From positions 158,722-222,721 of the forward strand of contig NZ_PIPQ01000003.1 of the NCBI RefSeq assembly GCF_003987015.1: DNA of 64,000 bases. The letters run 5' to 3'. The DNA comes from Aliidiomarina taiwanensis (GTDB taxonomy: Bacteria; Pseudomonadota; Gammaproteobacteria; Enterobacterales; Alteromonadaceae). Each line of letters opens with the position of its first letter. The first letter of the stretch is position 1. This document shows positions 38,599 to 46,000 of this stretch, one piece after another. Made by a program: the position numbers and the translations under genes. A model generated the notes under the pieces. It searched no databases and had not been told where the DNA came from. It was given only the letters and a program-made list of their open reading frames with translations.

Positions 38599-39692
38599 CT
38601 CCCACCCCGGCGCAAAGCCTGTTTCACTGGCTCGGGCAAAGGGGGCAACACACGTTTAGGGAGCAGGTAGGTGGCTAGGTTCATAAAGTCAGCAAATACA
38701 CGGTTACGCTCTGTGGTTTTGCGAAGGTAGTCATGGCCCGACGAGCCACCCGTACCTATTTTGCTACCCAGCATACGCTGCACCATCATGACATGACGAA
38801 AACGCCAAATGGTTAGCTGCTCATCTATATCCACCAGGCTATTCAATACTTGCCAAGGTAAGTTAAATACCGGCTCTTCACGGTACATGTATATAAACAA
38901 GGCCGCCTGCATAGCGCGCTGTGAAAGCCGCACCCGCCCTTCCGCTTGTATTGCTGCATAGGCTTCTGCGTCAAATAAGGCGTGGAAATTGGCCCGGGTG
39001 CCAGCAATCGCTGCTAATTCAGCTTCACGCTCTTCGGCTGTCAGCAACTCATTGCCAGCCACTATCGCTTCGTCGTGGGAAAGCTCTGCTTCTATGGCCT
39101 CTTGATAATGCTCCCAAAAGGTAAACTCCGGCATTTCCAAGAAAGGCATACGGCTTAGCCATTCGTCCACACATTGGAATAAGTCCGGCTCTTGCTCCAG
39201 TTTCTCTAAATATGCCCGGTCTTCGTCCTGAATGCGGTTATAAAAAGAAGCTTGATCAAAGGCAATACGTTGGTTGCGGTGCAAGCCCAAACTAATTTCC
39301 AACTCTTTAAACTGAATGCTCTGAAAGCCGCTGGCAGGCACCAAGTAGTCGCGAAACTCTAAAAAATCCTGCGGCGTCATGGTTTCTATCACTTTAATTT
39401 GCTGATTCAACAACTCTTGAATCACCACCACACGATGCAAGCGATGCACCACTGTCATCAAGTGCTCATCAGGCAAATATTCAGCTTTAAACAACCCATG
39501 CACCGAACGAAGCTCATGCAACATTTGTTTAAACCAGAGTTCATACGCTTGGTGCACCACAATGAATAAGGTTTCGTCGTGCGCTTCTGGCCCATACTTA
39601 GGGCTAACCGGCTGCTGCGCATCTAATAATTTATCTAACTGAAGGTAGTCACCGTAATAAACAGGATCCGGCTTTATCGGTTTATCCGCCAT
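38595..39692 (-). CDS. kynA: Tryptophan 2,3-dioxygenase family protein
   Basis: This 365-residue haem enzyme opens the indole ring of tryptophan to N-formylkynurenine, the first step of the kynurenine route. It has YGDYLQLDKLLDAQ at the N-terminus, the active-site HDETLFIVVHQAYELWFKQ segment near residue 38 (distal His), and the haem-ligand His in WRFRHVMMVQRMLGSKIGTGGSSG near residue 290. It is longer than typical bacterial TDO (about 280-300 residues). No kynB or kynU is nearby. Its ATG overlaps the stop of the enoyl-CoA hydratase gene by one base. Confidence 0.88.
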   Translation of the reverse strand: MADKPIKPDPVYYGDYLQLDKLLDAQQPVSPKYGPEAHDETLFIVVHQAYELWFKQMLHELRSVHGLFKAEYLPDEHLMTVVHRLHRVVVIQELLNQQIKVIETMTPQDFLEFRDYLVPASGFQSIQFKELEISLGLHRNQRIAFDQASFYNRIQDEDRAYLEKLEQEPDLFQCVDEWLSRMPFLEMPEFTFWEHYQEAIEAELSHDEAIVAGNELLTAEEREAELAAIAGTRANFHALFDAEAYAAIQAEGRVRLSQRAMQAALFIYMYREEPVFNLPWQVLNSLVDIDEQLTIWRFRHVMMVQRMLGSKIGTGGSSGHDYLRKTTERNRVFADFMNLATYLLPKRVLPPLPEPVKQALRRGGS

Positions 39693-40438
39693 TACTTGCC
39701 TGCCTTAGCTGCAATAATAGCCTGCGTTTCTGGGCTCGCGAGCACCTTTAAAAAGTCTTTTAACTCAAGGGCTATGCGCTCTTGTACTGGCTGTGTCGGA
39801 GTTTTCATCAACTTTTTGCTTAACCGCAAACTCGCTCTTGGCTTGGCTGCTAAAGCTTTCATGACCGTGGCCGCCGTTAACTCTAACTCAGCAAGAGGCA
39901 CCACCTTATTTACTAAGTTGTACTCCTTGGCCGCCTGTGCATTCAATGAGTCACCTAATAACAACAACTCGGCGCTTTTTAAATGGCCACATAATAAAGG
40001 CAGTAGTTGGCTCGAACCCGCCTCGGGCACTAAGCCCATATCCACAAAGGGCATCACAAACTGTGCTGTATCTGCTGCATACACTAGGTCGCAGTGCAGC
40101 AACATGGTCGTGCCAATACCCACGGCAGGGCCTTGCACCGCAGCCACCACAGGCACATGCACCGAAGAGATAGTCGCTAAAAACTGAAAAACGGGCGAAT
40201 CTGCGGCTAGTTCACCATGGCGTAAAAAGTCGGCCAAGTCATTGCCAGCACAAAACACGTCCCCTTCGCTGCGAATGAGCACAGCCGCAACCTCTTGCTC
40301 CCGCGCATTGGCGTCCAGCAAGGCGTCATTCATAATTTGGTACATGTCTTGGGTGAGAGCGTTCTTTTTTTCAGGTCGGTGCAAGTGAATGGTCATGATC
40401 CCGTTTTCTTCACTTACTTTAATATGTGGTGCTGTCAT
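39692..40438 (-). CDS. Enoyl-CoA hydratase/isomerase family protein
   Basis: This is a crotonase-fold protein of about 248 residues. The ATG at 40438 is preferred because AGGAAG lies just upstream; in-frame starts up to 40534 would run towards the SRP RNA promoter. The oxyanion-hole segments are CAGNDLADF and GPAVGIGTT near residues 65 and 110. The single acidic catalytic residue sits in GLVPEAGSS near 135, closer to the isomerase/PaaG type than to classical hydratases. It is coupled by TAATG to the tryptophan dioxygenase gene. A catabolic role is inferred only from context. Confidence 0.85.
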   Translation of the reverse strand: MTAPHIKVSEENGIMTIHLHRPEKKNALTQDMYQIMNDALLDANAREQEVAAVLIRSEGDVFCAGNDLADFLRHGELAADSPVFQFLATISSVHVPVVAAVQGPAVGIGTTMLLHCDLVYAADTAQFVMPFVDMGLVPEAGSSQLLPLLCGHLKSAELLLLGDSLNAQAAKEYNLVNKVVPLAELELTAATVMKALAAKPRASLRLSKKLMKTPTQPVQERIALELKDFLKVLASPETQAIIAAKAGK

Positions 40439-40549
40439 CGCTTCCTCGCGCATCTTGTTATGATTGCTTTCCATGTCCCTTTGTACTCTCTCATGGGCCC
40501 ATAAATCAAGCCGAAGCGCTCGAATTATAAGCAATCACGCCAAGTACAC

Positions 40550-40578
40550 TTGCCACTGCGCTGTGTATCGAGCATAAT
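40550..40578 (+). promoter_or_regulatory. Predicted sigma-70 promoter of the SRP RNA gene
   Basis: TTGCCA (40550-40555) and CATAAT (40573-40578) are separated by 17 bases, with the mature 4.5S RNA start eight bases downstream of the -10 element. Confidence 0.7.
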
Positions 40579-40585
40579 GCTTCGC

Positions 40586-40698
40586 GGTGGCCCTGCGGGT
40601 CCCCTCGCAACATGAACCAGCGAACCCGGTCAGGCCCGGAAGGGAGCAGCCGTAGTTGGGGTAGTGTGTGCCGGGGTGCGGCTGGTAGGGTCACCACC
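40586..40698 (+). ncRNA. ffs: 4.5S signal recognition particle RNA
   Basis: This RNA of about 113 bases folds into one long hairpin, with GGTGGCCCTG at the 5' end complementary to the 3' end (CAGGGTCACCACC-like). The apical domain is conserved: GGTCAGGCCCGGAAGGGAGCAGCC carries the GGAA tetraloop and the symmetric internal loop that bind Ffh, and TGTGCCGGGGTG follows on the descending arm as in E. coli. It targets nascent membrane proteins together with Ffh. It is on the plus strand between two minus-strand genes. Confidence 0.96.
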
Positions 40699-40714
40699 TC
40701 CTTTCTTCGGTTTT

Positions 40715-40990
40715 TTAACCACCTTCTTCTTTTATTCGCTCCAATAAAAACGCCAAGCTTTCGTTCACTGTGTCCGCAACACGCTTATCCATTTCCGCGC
40801 GCTCTTGCGACGACAGAAAAAATGCCATATCCACCGCATTGCGAATATAACGCGGCGGTAACCGGTTCAGCACCAAGCAGCACAGGTCTGCCATAAATTC
40901 TTCGTCATAGCGCAGGTGAAGTTCCTGCGCATGAAAGTAGTCCAGAACCAGCTGCTCGTAATAGTTACGAATATCATCGCCTAAGTTCAT
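40715..40990 (-). CDS. ComFB-family (late competence development) protein
   Basis: A 91-residue protein from the ATG at 40990, preceded by AGAGG six bases upstream; a longer reading to 41017 would start within the synthase gene. It resembles the ComFB family, with IRNYYEQLVLDYF near residue 7, a DLCCLVLNRLPPRYIRN segment carrying two Cys near residue 35, and a MAFFLSSQERAEM segment. ComFB-domain proteins have been linked to competence in Bacillus and, in other bacteria, to second-messenger binding. It starts two bases after the stop of the FabH-like gene. The function here is unknown. Confidence 0.8.
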   Translation of the reverse strand: MNLGDDIRNYYEQLVLDYFHAQELHLRYDEEFMADLCCLVLNRLPPRYIRNAVDMAFFLSSQERAEMDKRVADTVNESLAFLLERIKEEGG

Positions 40991-40992
40991 AC

Positions 40993-42081
40993 TTATCCTC
41001 TGCCTTTGTTTTCCCACGCGGCCTTCGAGCCCTTGTATAAGGGTAAAATCAAATCAAGTGCCGAAGGTCCGTCTTCTGGTAATGTTTTTTGGTTGTCCCC
41101 AAGAGGCGTTACCCGCTCGCCCCAACGAATTAAGCCTGCACCACAGGTTAAGCCACCGCCAAATACTGCCGACATAATGGTATCACCTGGCTTCACCATA
41201 CCCGTTTCTAGTGCTTCACAAAAGGCAATAGGTAAAGTAGCCGACGACGTATTACCATACTTCTGAATATTCACCATGGTTTTCCCTTCAGGCACTTTAC
41301 ACATTTTGCCTAAAAAGTCGATTAAGCGCTTGTTCGCTTGGTGCGGTATTAATGCATCAATGTCGTCAACGGTTTTCCCCGTTTGCTTAAATACGTCTTC
41401 AATAGCGGCACTCATCCCTTTTACCGCGCGTTTGAAAATTTCTTGGCCTTCAAAATTAAAAGGCATAACACCGTCAAAGTCGTAACGGTCAAAGCCCAAG
41501 CCAAAGTCCAGGCTCAGCACGTCGCGGGCATCTGCGTCACAGCTTACCTTTGAAGCCAACAGCCCCACTTCGTTTTCTGAGCTTTCCAGCAGCATAGCGC
41601 CCGCACCGTCACCAAACAGCACCGCGCTCTCACGCTTGGTCCAGTCTAAAATTCGGGTTAAACGCTCGGCCCCAATAATAAGCACCTTTTGGTGCATGCC
41701 CGCTTTAATAGCACCCGTTGCATAATGCATGGCGTACAGAAATCCACTACAGGCCGCATTCAGGTCAAAGGCCGCCGCATTTTTAGCACCAATATCTTGC
41801 TGCACTTTCGACGCCATATTCGGAATAATTTCATCCGCAGTGCACGAAGCAACAATAATGAGGTCGACTTCTGTTGCATCCACGTCCGCTGCTGCTAACG
41901 CATTTTCAGCCGCAACACGGGCCATGGTGGAAGTACCAACCGCGCTTACTCGGCGCTCTTCTATACCAGTACGGGTCCGAATCCATTCATCCGACGTATC
42001 TAAAAAAGTAGCCAGATCATCGTTGGTCATAATGGCCGGTGGTACACATTTACCCCACCCCGTAATTTCTGCGTATGTCAT
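40993..42081 (-). CDS. 3-oxoacyl-ACP synthase III family protein (FabH-like)
   Basis: This 362-residue thiolase-fold condensing enzyme starts at the ATG at 42081 (AGAGG eight bases upstream; a reading to 42132 adds 17 unsupported residues). The catalytic triad is intact: Cys111 in NAACSG, His in IPHQANKR near 265 and Asn in YGNTSSAT near 296. It is longer than E. coli FabH (317), with a C-terminal extension of about 40 residues. It is not in a fab cluster, so it may be a second FabH or make a specialised acyl product. Confidence 0.88.
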   Translation of the reverse strand: MTYAEITGWGKCVPPAIMTNDDLATFLDTSDEWIRTRTGIEERRVSAVGTSTMARVAAENALAAADVDATEVDLIIVASCTADEIIPNMASKVQQDIGAKNAAAFDLNAACSGFLYAMHYATGAIKAGMHQKVLIIGAERLTRILDWTKRESAVLFGDGAGAMLLESSENEVGLLASKVSCDADARDVLSLDFGLGFDRYDFDGVMPFNFEGQEIFKRAVKGMSAAIEDVFKQTGKTVDDIDALIPHQANKRLIDFLGKMCKVPEGKTMVNIQKYGNTSSATLPIAFCEALETGMVKPGDTIMSAVFGGGLTCGAGLIRWGERVTPLGDNQKTLPEDGPSALDLILPLYKGSKAAWENKGRG

Positions 42082-42205
42082 TATAAAATCCTCTGTAAGC
42101 GCCACTTCACTGTGCTTTCTTATGAAAGCCAAAGATGCGGGCGTGACTCATATACACTAATCGTATACCTTAATGGACAGAACAAAAACCCTAAACGAGG
42201 CAATG

Positions 42206-42805
42206 ATGTATAAGCACACACCATGTAACCCCTTTTCACTGCGCCCTGCGCTGCTCGCTGCCTGTGCCAGCATGGTTTTACTTAGCGGCTGTAAAAGTAC
42301 CGAATTTGGTCCTTTGCAAGCCGACCTCAGCACCACACAGCTTGCCAATCAAGCAAGCACACAACAGCCCCGCTTGCCTGCCCAATTAAACGTGGTCGAC
42401 ATGCGACCCCAGCATCATGTGCTGCGTCTCCATTACAAAACGGAACCTGCGCAGTTTGCCACGTTCCAGCAACCTTTAACAATGATCATACAACAACAAC
42501 TAGCCCCTTACCTTGCTGATCCGACCAATAACCCCCTTCGTTTGCAGCTCAACATACAAGAAGGGCTCTGCGTGGCTGATCAAACTTTAAGCCGTCACGC
42601 CATGAACTGTCGCTTCTCGGTGCAAGTTACCGCAAATCAAAGCCGCGGCACCTGGACAAAGACCTACACAGCAACGCGCAACCGCGAAGGCAAACTTAAA
42701 CTGAAACCAGACTACGTAGAAAGTGACATGGTGGCCATAATGGACACAGCCCTCAGCCACTTCATGAACGACCAAGACTTTAAAGACTGGCTCACTCGGC
42801 CTTAA
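42206..42805 (+). CDS. yajG: YajG-like lipoprotein
   Basis: This protein of about 199 residues has a signal peptide and the lipobox LLSGC (lipidated Cys near residue 29 from this start). GAGG lies about five bases before the double ATG at 42203/42206. The body, with VVDMRPQHHVLRLHYKTE near residue 64 and a C-terminal ALSHFMNDQDFKDW, resembles YajG, an uncharacterised outer membrane lipoprotein. In E. coli yajG is next to ampG; here a cyclophilin gene separates them, which supports the assignment. Confidence 0.78.
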   Translation: MYKHTPCNPFSLRPALLAACASMVLLSGCKSTEFGPLQADLSTTQLANQASTQQPRLPAQLNVVDMRPQHHVLRLHYKTEPAQFATFQQPLTMIIQQQLAPYLADPTNNPLRLQLNIQEGLCVADQTLSRHAMNCRFSVQVTANQSRGTWTKTYTATRNREGKLKLKPDYVESDMVAIMDTALSHFMNDQDFKDWLTRP

Positions 42806-42837
42806 CCATTTACCCAAACACCAGACAAGGAGCCCCC

Positions 42838-43437
42838 ATGCGACGCATTAGCATTTTTCTATTTTCCTGTTTGCTCGCCCTCTGCAGCCTTAACTACGCG
42901 CAAGCCAGCGACACCCAAGCCGACAATTTGTTTCCTCGGGTTAAGTTTGTCACCAGCCATGGGGACATGGTGGTAGAGCTGAACCGCATGCGTGCGCCCT
43001 ACACAGTCGAAAACTTTCTGCAGTACGTGGTATCCTGTAGCTACAACAACACCCTGTTTCACCGGGTCATCGACGAATTCGTAGTGCAAGGGGGTGGCTT
43101 TGACGCCGAATGGAATGAACTTCCCACGGGCGAAACCATAGTGAACGAAAGCGGCAATGGCTTAAAAAACCGATTCGGCACCATCGCCATGGCCCGCCAG
43201 TCCGACCCACACAGCGCTATACGGCAGTTTTACTTTAACGCCAACGACAACGACAGCTTAAACCCAAGTGCCCGCCGTTGGGGTTACACGGTTTTTGGTG
43301 AAGTAGTAGAAAACGCCGAGTTATTGCGTACACTAGCGGCTGTTCCAACCGGCTTTCACGAGCCAACCCAGTATGAAAATGTGCCATTAGCGCCGTTACT
43401 GTTGCTGCGGGTTGAGCTTTTACCCGCCGAGTTTTAA
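42838..43437 (+). CDS. Periplasmic peptidyl-prolyl cis-trans isomerase (cyclophilin)
   Basis: This 199-residue protein has a signal peptide (about residues 1-23, ending YAQA), so it is exported like PpiA. The cyclophilin fold is indicated by APYTVENFLQYV near residue 54, NTLFHRVIDEFVVQGGGF near 72, and the IAMARQ and HSAIRQFYFNANDN segments near 118-133. AAGGAG precedes the ATG. It lies 33 bases after yajG and 36 before ampG. Confidence 0.93.
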   Translation: MRRISIFLFSCLLALCSLNYAQASDTQADNLFPRVKFVTSHGDMVVELNRMRAPYTVENFLQYVVSCSYNNTLFHRVIDEFVVQGGGFDAEWNELPTGETIVNESGNGLKNRFGTIAMARQSDPHSAIRQFYFNANDNDSLNPSARRWGYTVFGEVVENAELLRTLAAVPTGFHEPTQYENVPLAPLLLLRVELLPAEF

Positions 43438-43472
43438 GTACTACCTTTACACTTTAAGGACACCGCCGTTTT

Positions 43473-45104
43473 ATGCCACAGCATCATGCGCCTCAAGGCC
43501 TACGGAATATCCTGCGCTTTTATACCCAGCGACGCCTTCTGAGTATTTTCTTATTTGGTATTGCCAGCGGCTTTCCCTGGGTCATGATAGGCTCCTCCAT
43601 GTCCGCTTGGCTTAACGAAGCCGGCATGAGCCGCAGTGCCATTGGCTATTTTGGTGCTGTGTATGTGATGTACTCGGTCAACTTCCTCTGGTCCCCCTTA
43701 GTCGACCGCATAAAAATTCCGGCTCTTACCCAGTGGCTTGGTCAACGACGCGGTTGGATCTTATTCTGCCAGTTGGGTTTAGCGGTTACTTGCTTCGCTC
43801 TTTCCACCATTAACTTTGAAGTGCACGCCCTCACCACCGCCGGCCTCATTGCCCTCGCAGTCGCTACTTTTTCGGCAACCCAAGACATTGCCATCGACGC
43901 CTATCGCATCGACTCCATCGGTGAGCATGAAGGCACAGTGCAGTCGGCGGCAGCCGCCATGGCCACCTCCGGCTGGTGGACAGGCTTTGCTGGCATCGGC
44001 AGTATTCCGTTCTTTTTAAGTGAGCTGCCCGGCTGGGACTGGGCCACCATATACAAAGGATTAGCCTTTATTATGCTGCTGCTCACCAGCGGCATCTGGC
44101 TCGCCCGCGAGCCGTACACCAACCGAGCCGAGCGCCAGTTCAACGCCGAACAGCGCTACATCGCTGCAGCAGTGAGCCGCCCCAGCTTGTCCTTTAGTTT
44201 ACCACTGCTTGGTTTTACCTTGTTTGCACTGCTAGCCCTAGCGATTACCCGCATGGAGGAAGCCAGCGCCAGCCAGTGGGCCTTGTGGGGGCTATGTGTG
44301 CTAGCGGCCTTTGCGCTTGCCACCCGGAATTTAATGGCTCTGGAGCGTCACACCAATGGCTCGGCGTCGGCTGCACACACACCAACAAGCCACACTCTTA
44401 TCCGCAGCCACCACCGTATTTCTGCCTGGCTCATTGTCACCATGATAGAGCCCCTGGCCGAGTTTTTCCGACGCAATGGTGTGCGCTTTGCCCTGTCCAT
44501 TTTGTTGTTCGTTTTACTATTTAAAGTCGGCGAAGCCTTCTTAGGCCGCATGTCGATTGTTTTTTATCAAGAAATTGGATTTAGCAATGCGCAAATTGGT
44601 GTGTACTCCAAACTGCTCAACTGGTGGGTCACCATTTTCTTCTCTTTAGTGGGCAGTTACGTCACCATGCGCGCCGGTATTATTAAAGGTTTGTTTATTG
44701 GCGGCAGCGCCATGGCCTTAAGCAATCTGTTTTTTGCCGCCCTCGCCCTCATTGGCCCAAGCGAGCCACTACTGGTTGCCGCCGTTATTGTCGACGGCTT
44801 TACGTCCGCCTGGTCCACCGTTGCTTTCGTGGCACTCATAAGCCTCATGACCAACCGCGCCTTTACCGCCTCCCAGTATGCACTCATGGCCTCCATCGCC
44901 ACGCTCGGCCGCACTCTACTTGGCAGCTACTCCGGCGCGCTGGTGGACTGGCTCAACGGCAACTGGGCTCTCTTCTTTGTTATCACCACTGTTATGGTAT
45001 TACCCAGCTTGTTGTTTCTATGGAGCATACGCAAGCCCATTCAAGACCTAGAGCAAGCAGGCAAAAACAAGCAAAGAAACACAGAAAACGGAGAACAAAC
45101 ATGA
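43473..45104 (+). CDS. ampG: AmpG-family muropeptide permease
   Basis: The 543-residue major facilitator protein has about 14 hydrophobic segments. It carries AmpG features, including GFPWVMIGSSMSAWL near residue 30, SATQDIAIDAYRID near residue 128 and KVGEAFLGRMSIVFYQEIGFSNAQIG near 350. It imports GlcNAc-anhydroMurNAc peptides from wall turnover across the inner membrane, the first step of recycling and of AmpC-type signalling. The gene ends with ATGA overlap into panE. Confidence 0.92.
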   Translation: MPQHHAPQGLRNILRFYTQRRLLSIFLFGIASGFPWVMIGSSMSAWLNEAGMSRSAIGYFGAVYVMYSVNFLWSPLVDRIKIPALTQWLGQRRGWILFCQLGLAVTCFALSTINFEVHALTTAGLIALAVATFSATQDIAIDAYRIDSIGEHEGTVQSAAAAMATSGWWTGFAGIGSIPFFLSELPGWDWATIYKGLAFIMLLLTSGIWLAREPYTNRAERQFNAEQRYIAAAVSRPSLSFSLPLLGFTLFALLALAITRMEEASASQWALWGLCVLAAFALATRNLMALERHTNGSASAAHTPTSHTLIRSHHRISAWLIVTMIEPLAEFFRRNGVRFALSILLFVLLFKVGEAFLGRMSIVFYQEIGFSNAQIGVYSKLLNWWVTIFFSLVGSYVTMRAGIIKGLFIGGSAMALSNLFFAALALIGPSEPLLVAAVIVDGFTSAWSTVAFVALISLMTNRAFTASQYALMASIATLGRTLLGSYSGALVDWLNGNWALFFVITTVMVLPSLLFLWSIRKPIQDLEQAGKNKQRNTENGEQT

Positions 45105-46000
45105 GCCAACCGCCTTGGGTTATCGTCGGTACGGGAGCAATCGGCAGCATTTTAGGCGCTCGCTTACTACAGCAGCAACAGTCGGTGTACTTCGTGACTC
45201 GTTCAGAAGCGACCGAAGCACACCTGCAGGTTACAGGCCATACTCAGCTCACTGGCCCAGTGCAAACCGTGCATCAAGGCACCTTACAGCAGCTCCCAGC
45301 CAACGCCGTATGGGTGTTCCCGGTGAAGGCGTGGCAGTTAGCGTCCGCCCTTACAAGCTACCAGTCTGCCTTATCACAGGCACAACATATTATTATCAGC
45401 CACAACGGGCTAGGCGCAGCAGAAGAAGCCTTGCAGCCTTATCAAGGGAAACTTATTGACTGGGTCACCACCCACGGCGGGTGGCGTAAAGAAAAGTACC
45501 ACACAGTACATAGTGGCATGGGTCAGAATTGGCTGGGCATGCGCCACGGTGAACAAGCAGCACCTACTTGGTGGCCTCTTTGGCAACAGGCCTTTAGCAG
45601 TGAATGGGAGCCCCACATTGCCCTCAGGCGGTGGCATAAACTGGCTATTAACTGCGCTATCAACCCATTGGCTACGCTAGCCAATAGCCCCAATGGCGAA
45701 CTTCAAAAGCCCCACTACCAAGCGGACATTCAGGCCGTCTGCGAGGAAGTAAGCGCCCTGATGCAGCAAGCGTTACCACAGCATACACAGCCCGTCCGCG
45801 CCGAAAACCTCTACCAACACGTTCAACAGGTCATTGCTGGCACCGCGGAAAACATCAACTCCATGCTGCAAGACGTGCGCGCCAAGCGGCCCACGGAAGT
45901 AGACTATTTAAATGGTTTTGTGCATAAAAAAGGTCGGCAACTCCATGTGCCGACCCCGGTTAACTCACGCCTTTGGCAAGCTATTTTAGCGCTTAATTAA
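45101..46000 (+). CDS. panE: 2-dehydropantoate 2-reductase family protein
   Basis: A 299-residue protein from the ATG at 45101, which overlaps the ampG stop by four bases. The N-terminal dinucleotide motif VGTGAIGSILGARLL near residue 10 and the KLAINCAINPLATLANSPNGEL segment near 186 match ketopantoate reductases, which make pantoate for CoA synthesis with NADPH. It is convergent with the nuclease gene, overlapping by eight bases. Substrate assignment within this family by sequence is imperfect. Confidence 0.85.
   Translation: MSQPPWVIVGTGAIGSILGARLLQQQQSVYFVTRSEATEAHLQVTGHTQLTGPVQTVHQGTLQQLPANAVWVFPVKAWQLASALTSYQSALSQAQHIIISHNGLGAAEEALQPYQGKLIDWVTTHGGWRKEKYHTVHSGMGQNWLGMRHGEQAAPTWWPLWQQAFSSEWEPHIALRRWHKLAINCAINPLATLANSPNGELQKPHYQADIQAVCEEVSALMQQALPQHTQPVRAENLYQHVQQVIAGTAENINSMLQDVRAKRPTEVDYLNGFVHKKGRQLHVPTPVNSRLWQAILALN

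Noticed and set aside
40506..40697. ORFs across the SRP RNA region
   Set aside because: The region folds as 4.5S RNA with the conserved GGAA tetraloop domain; the open frames there are incidental.
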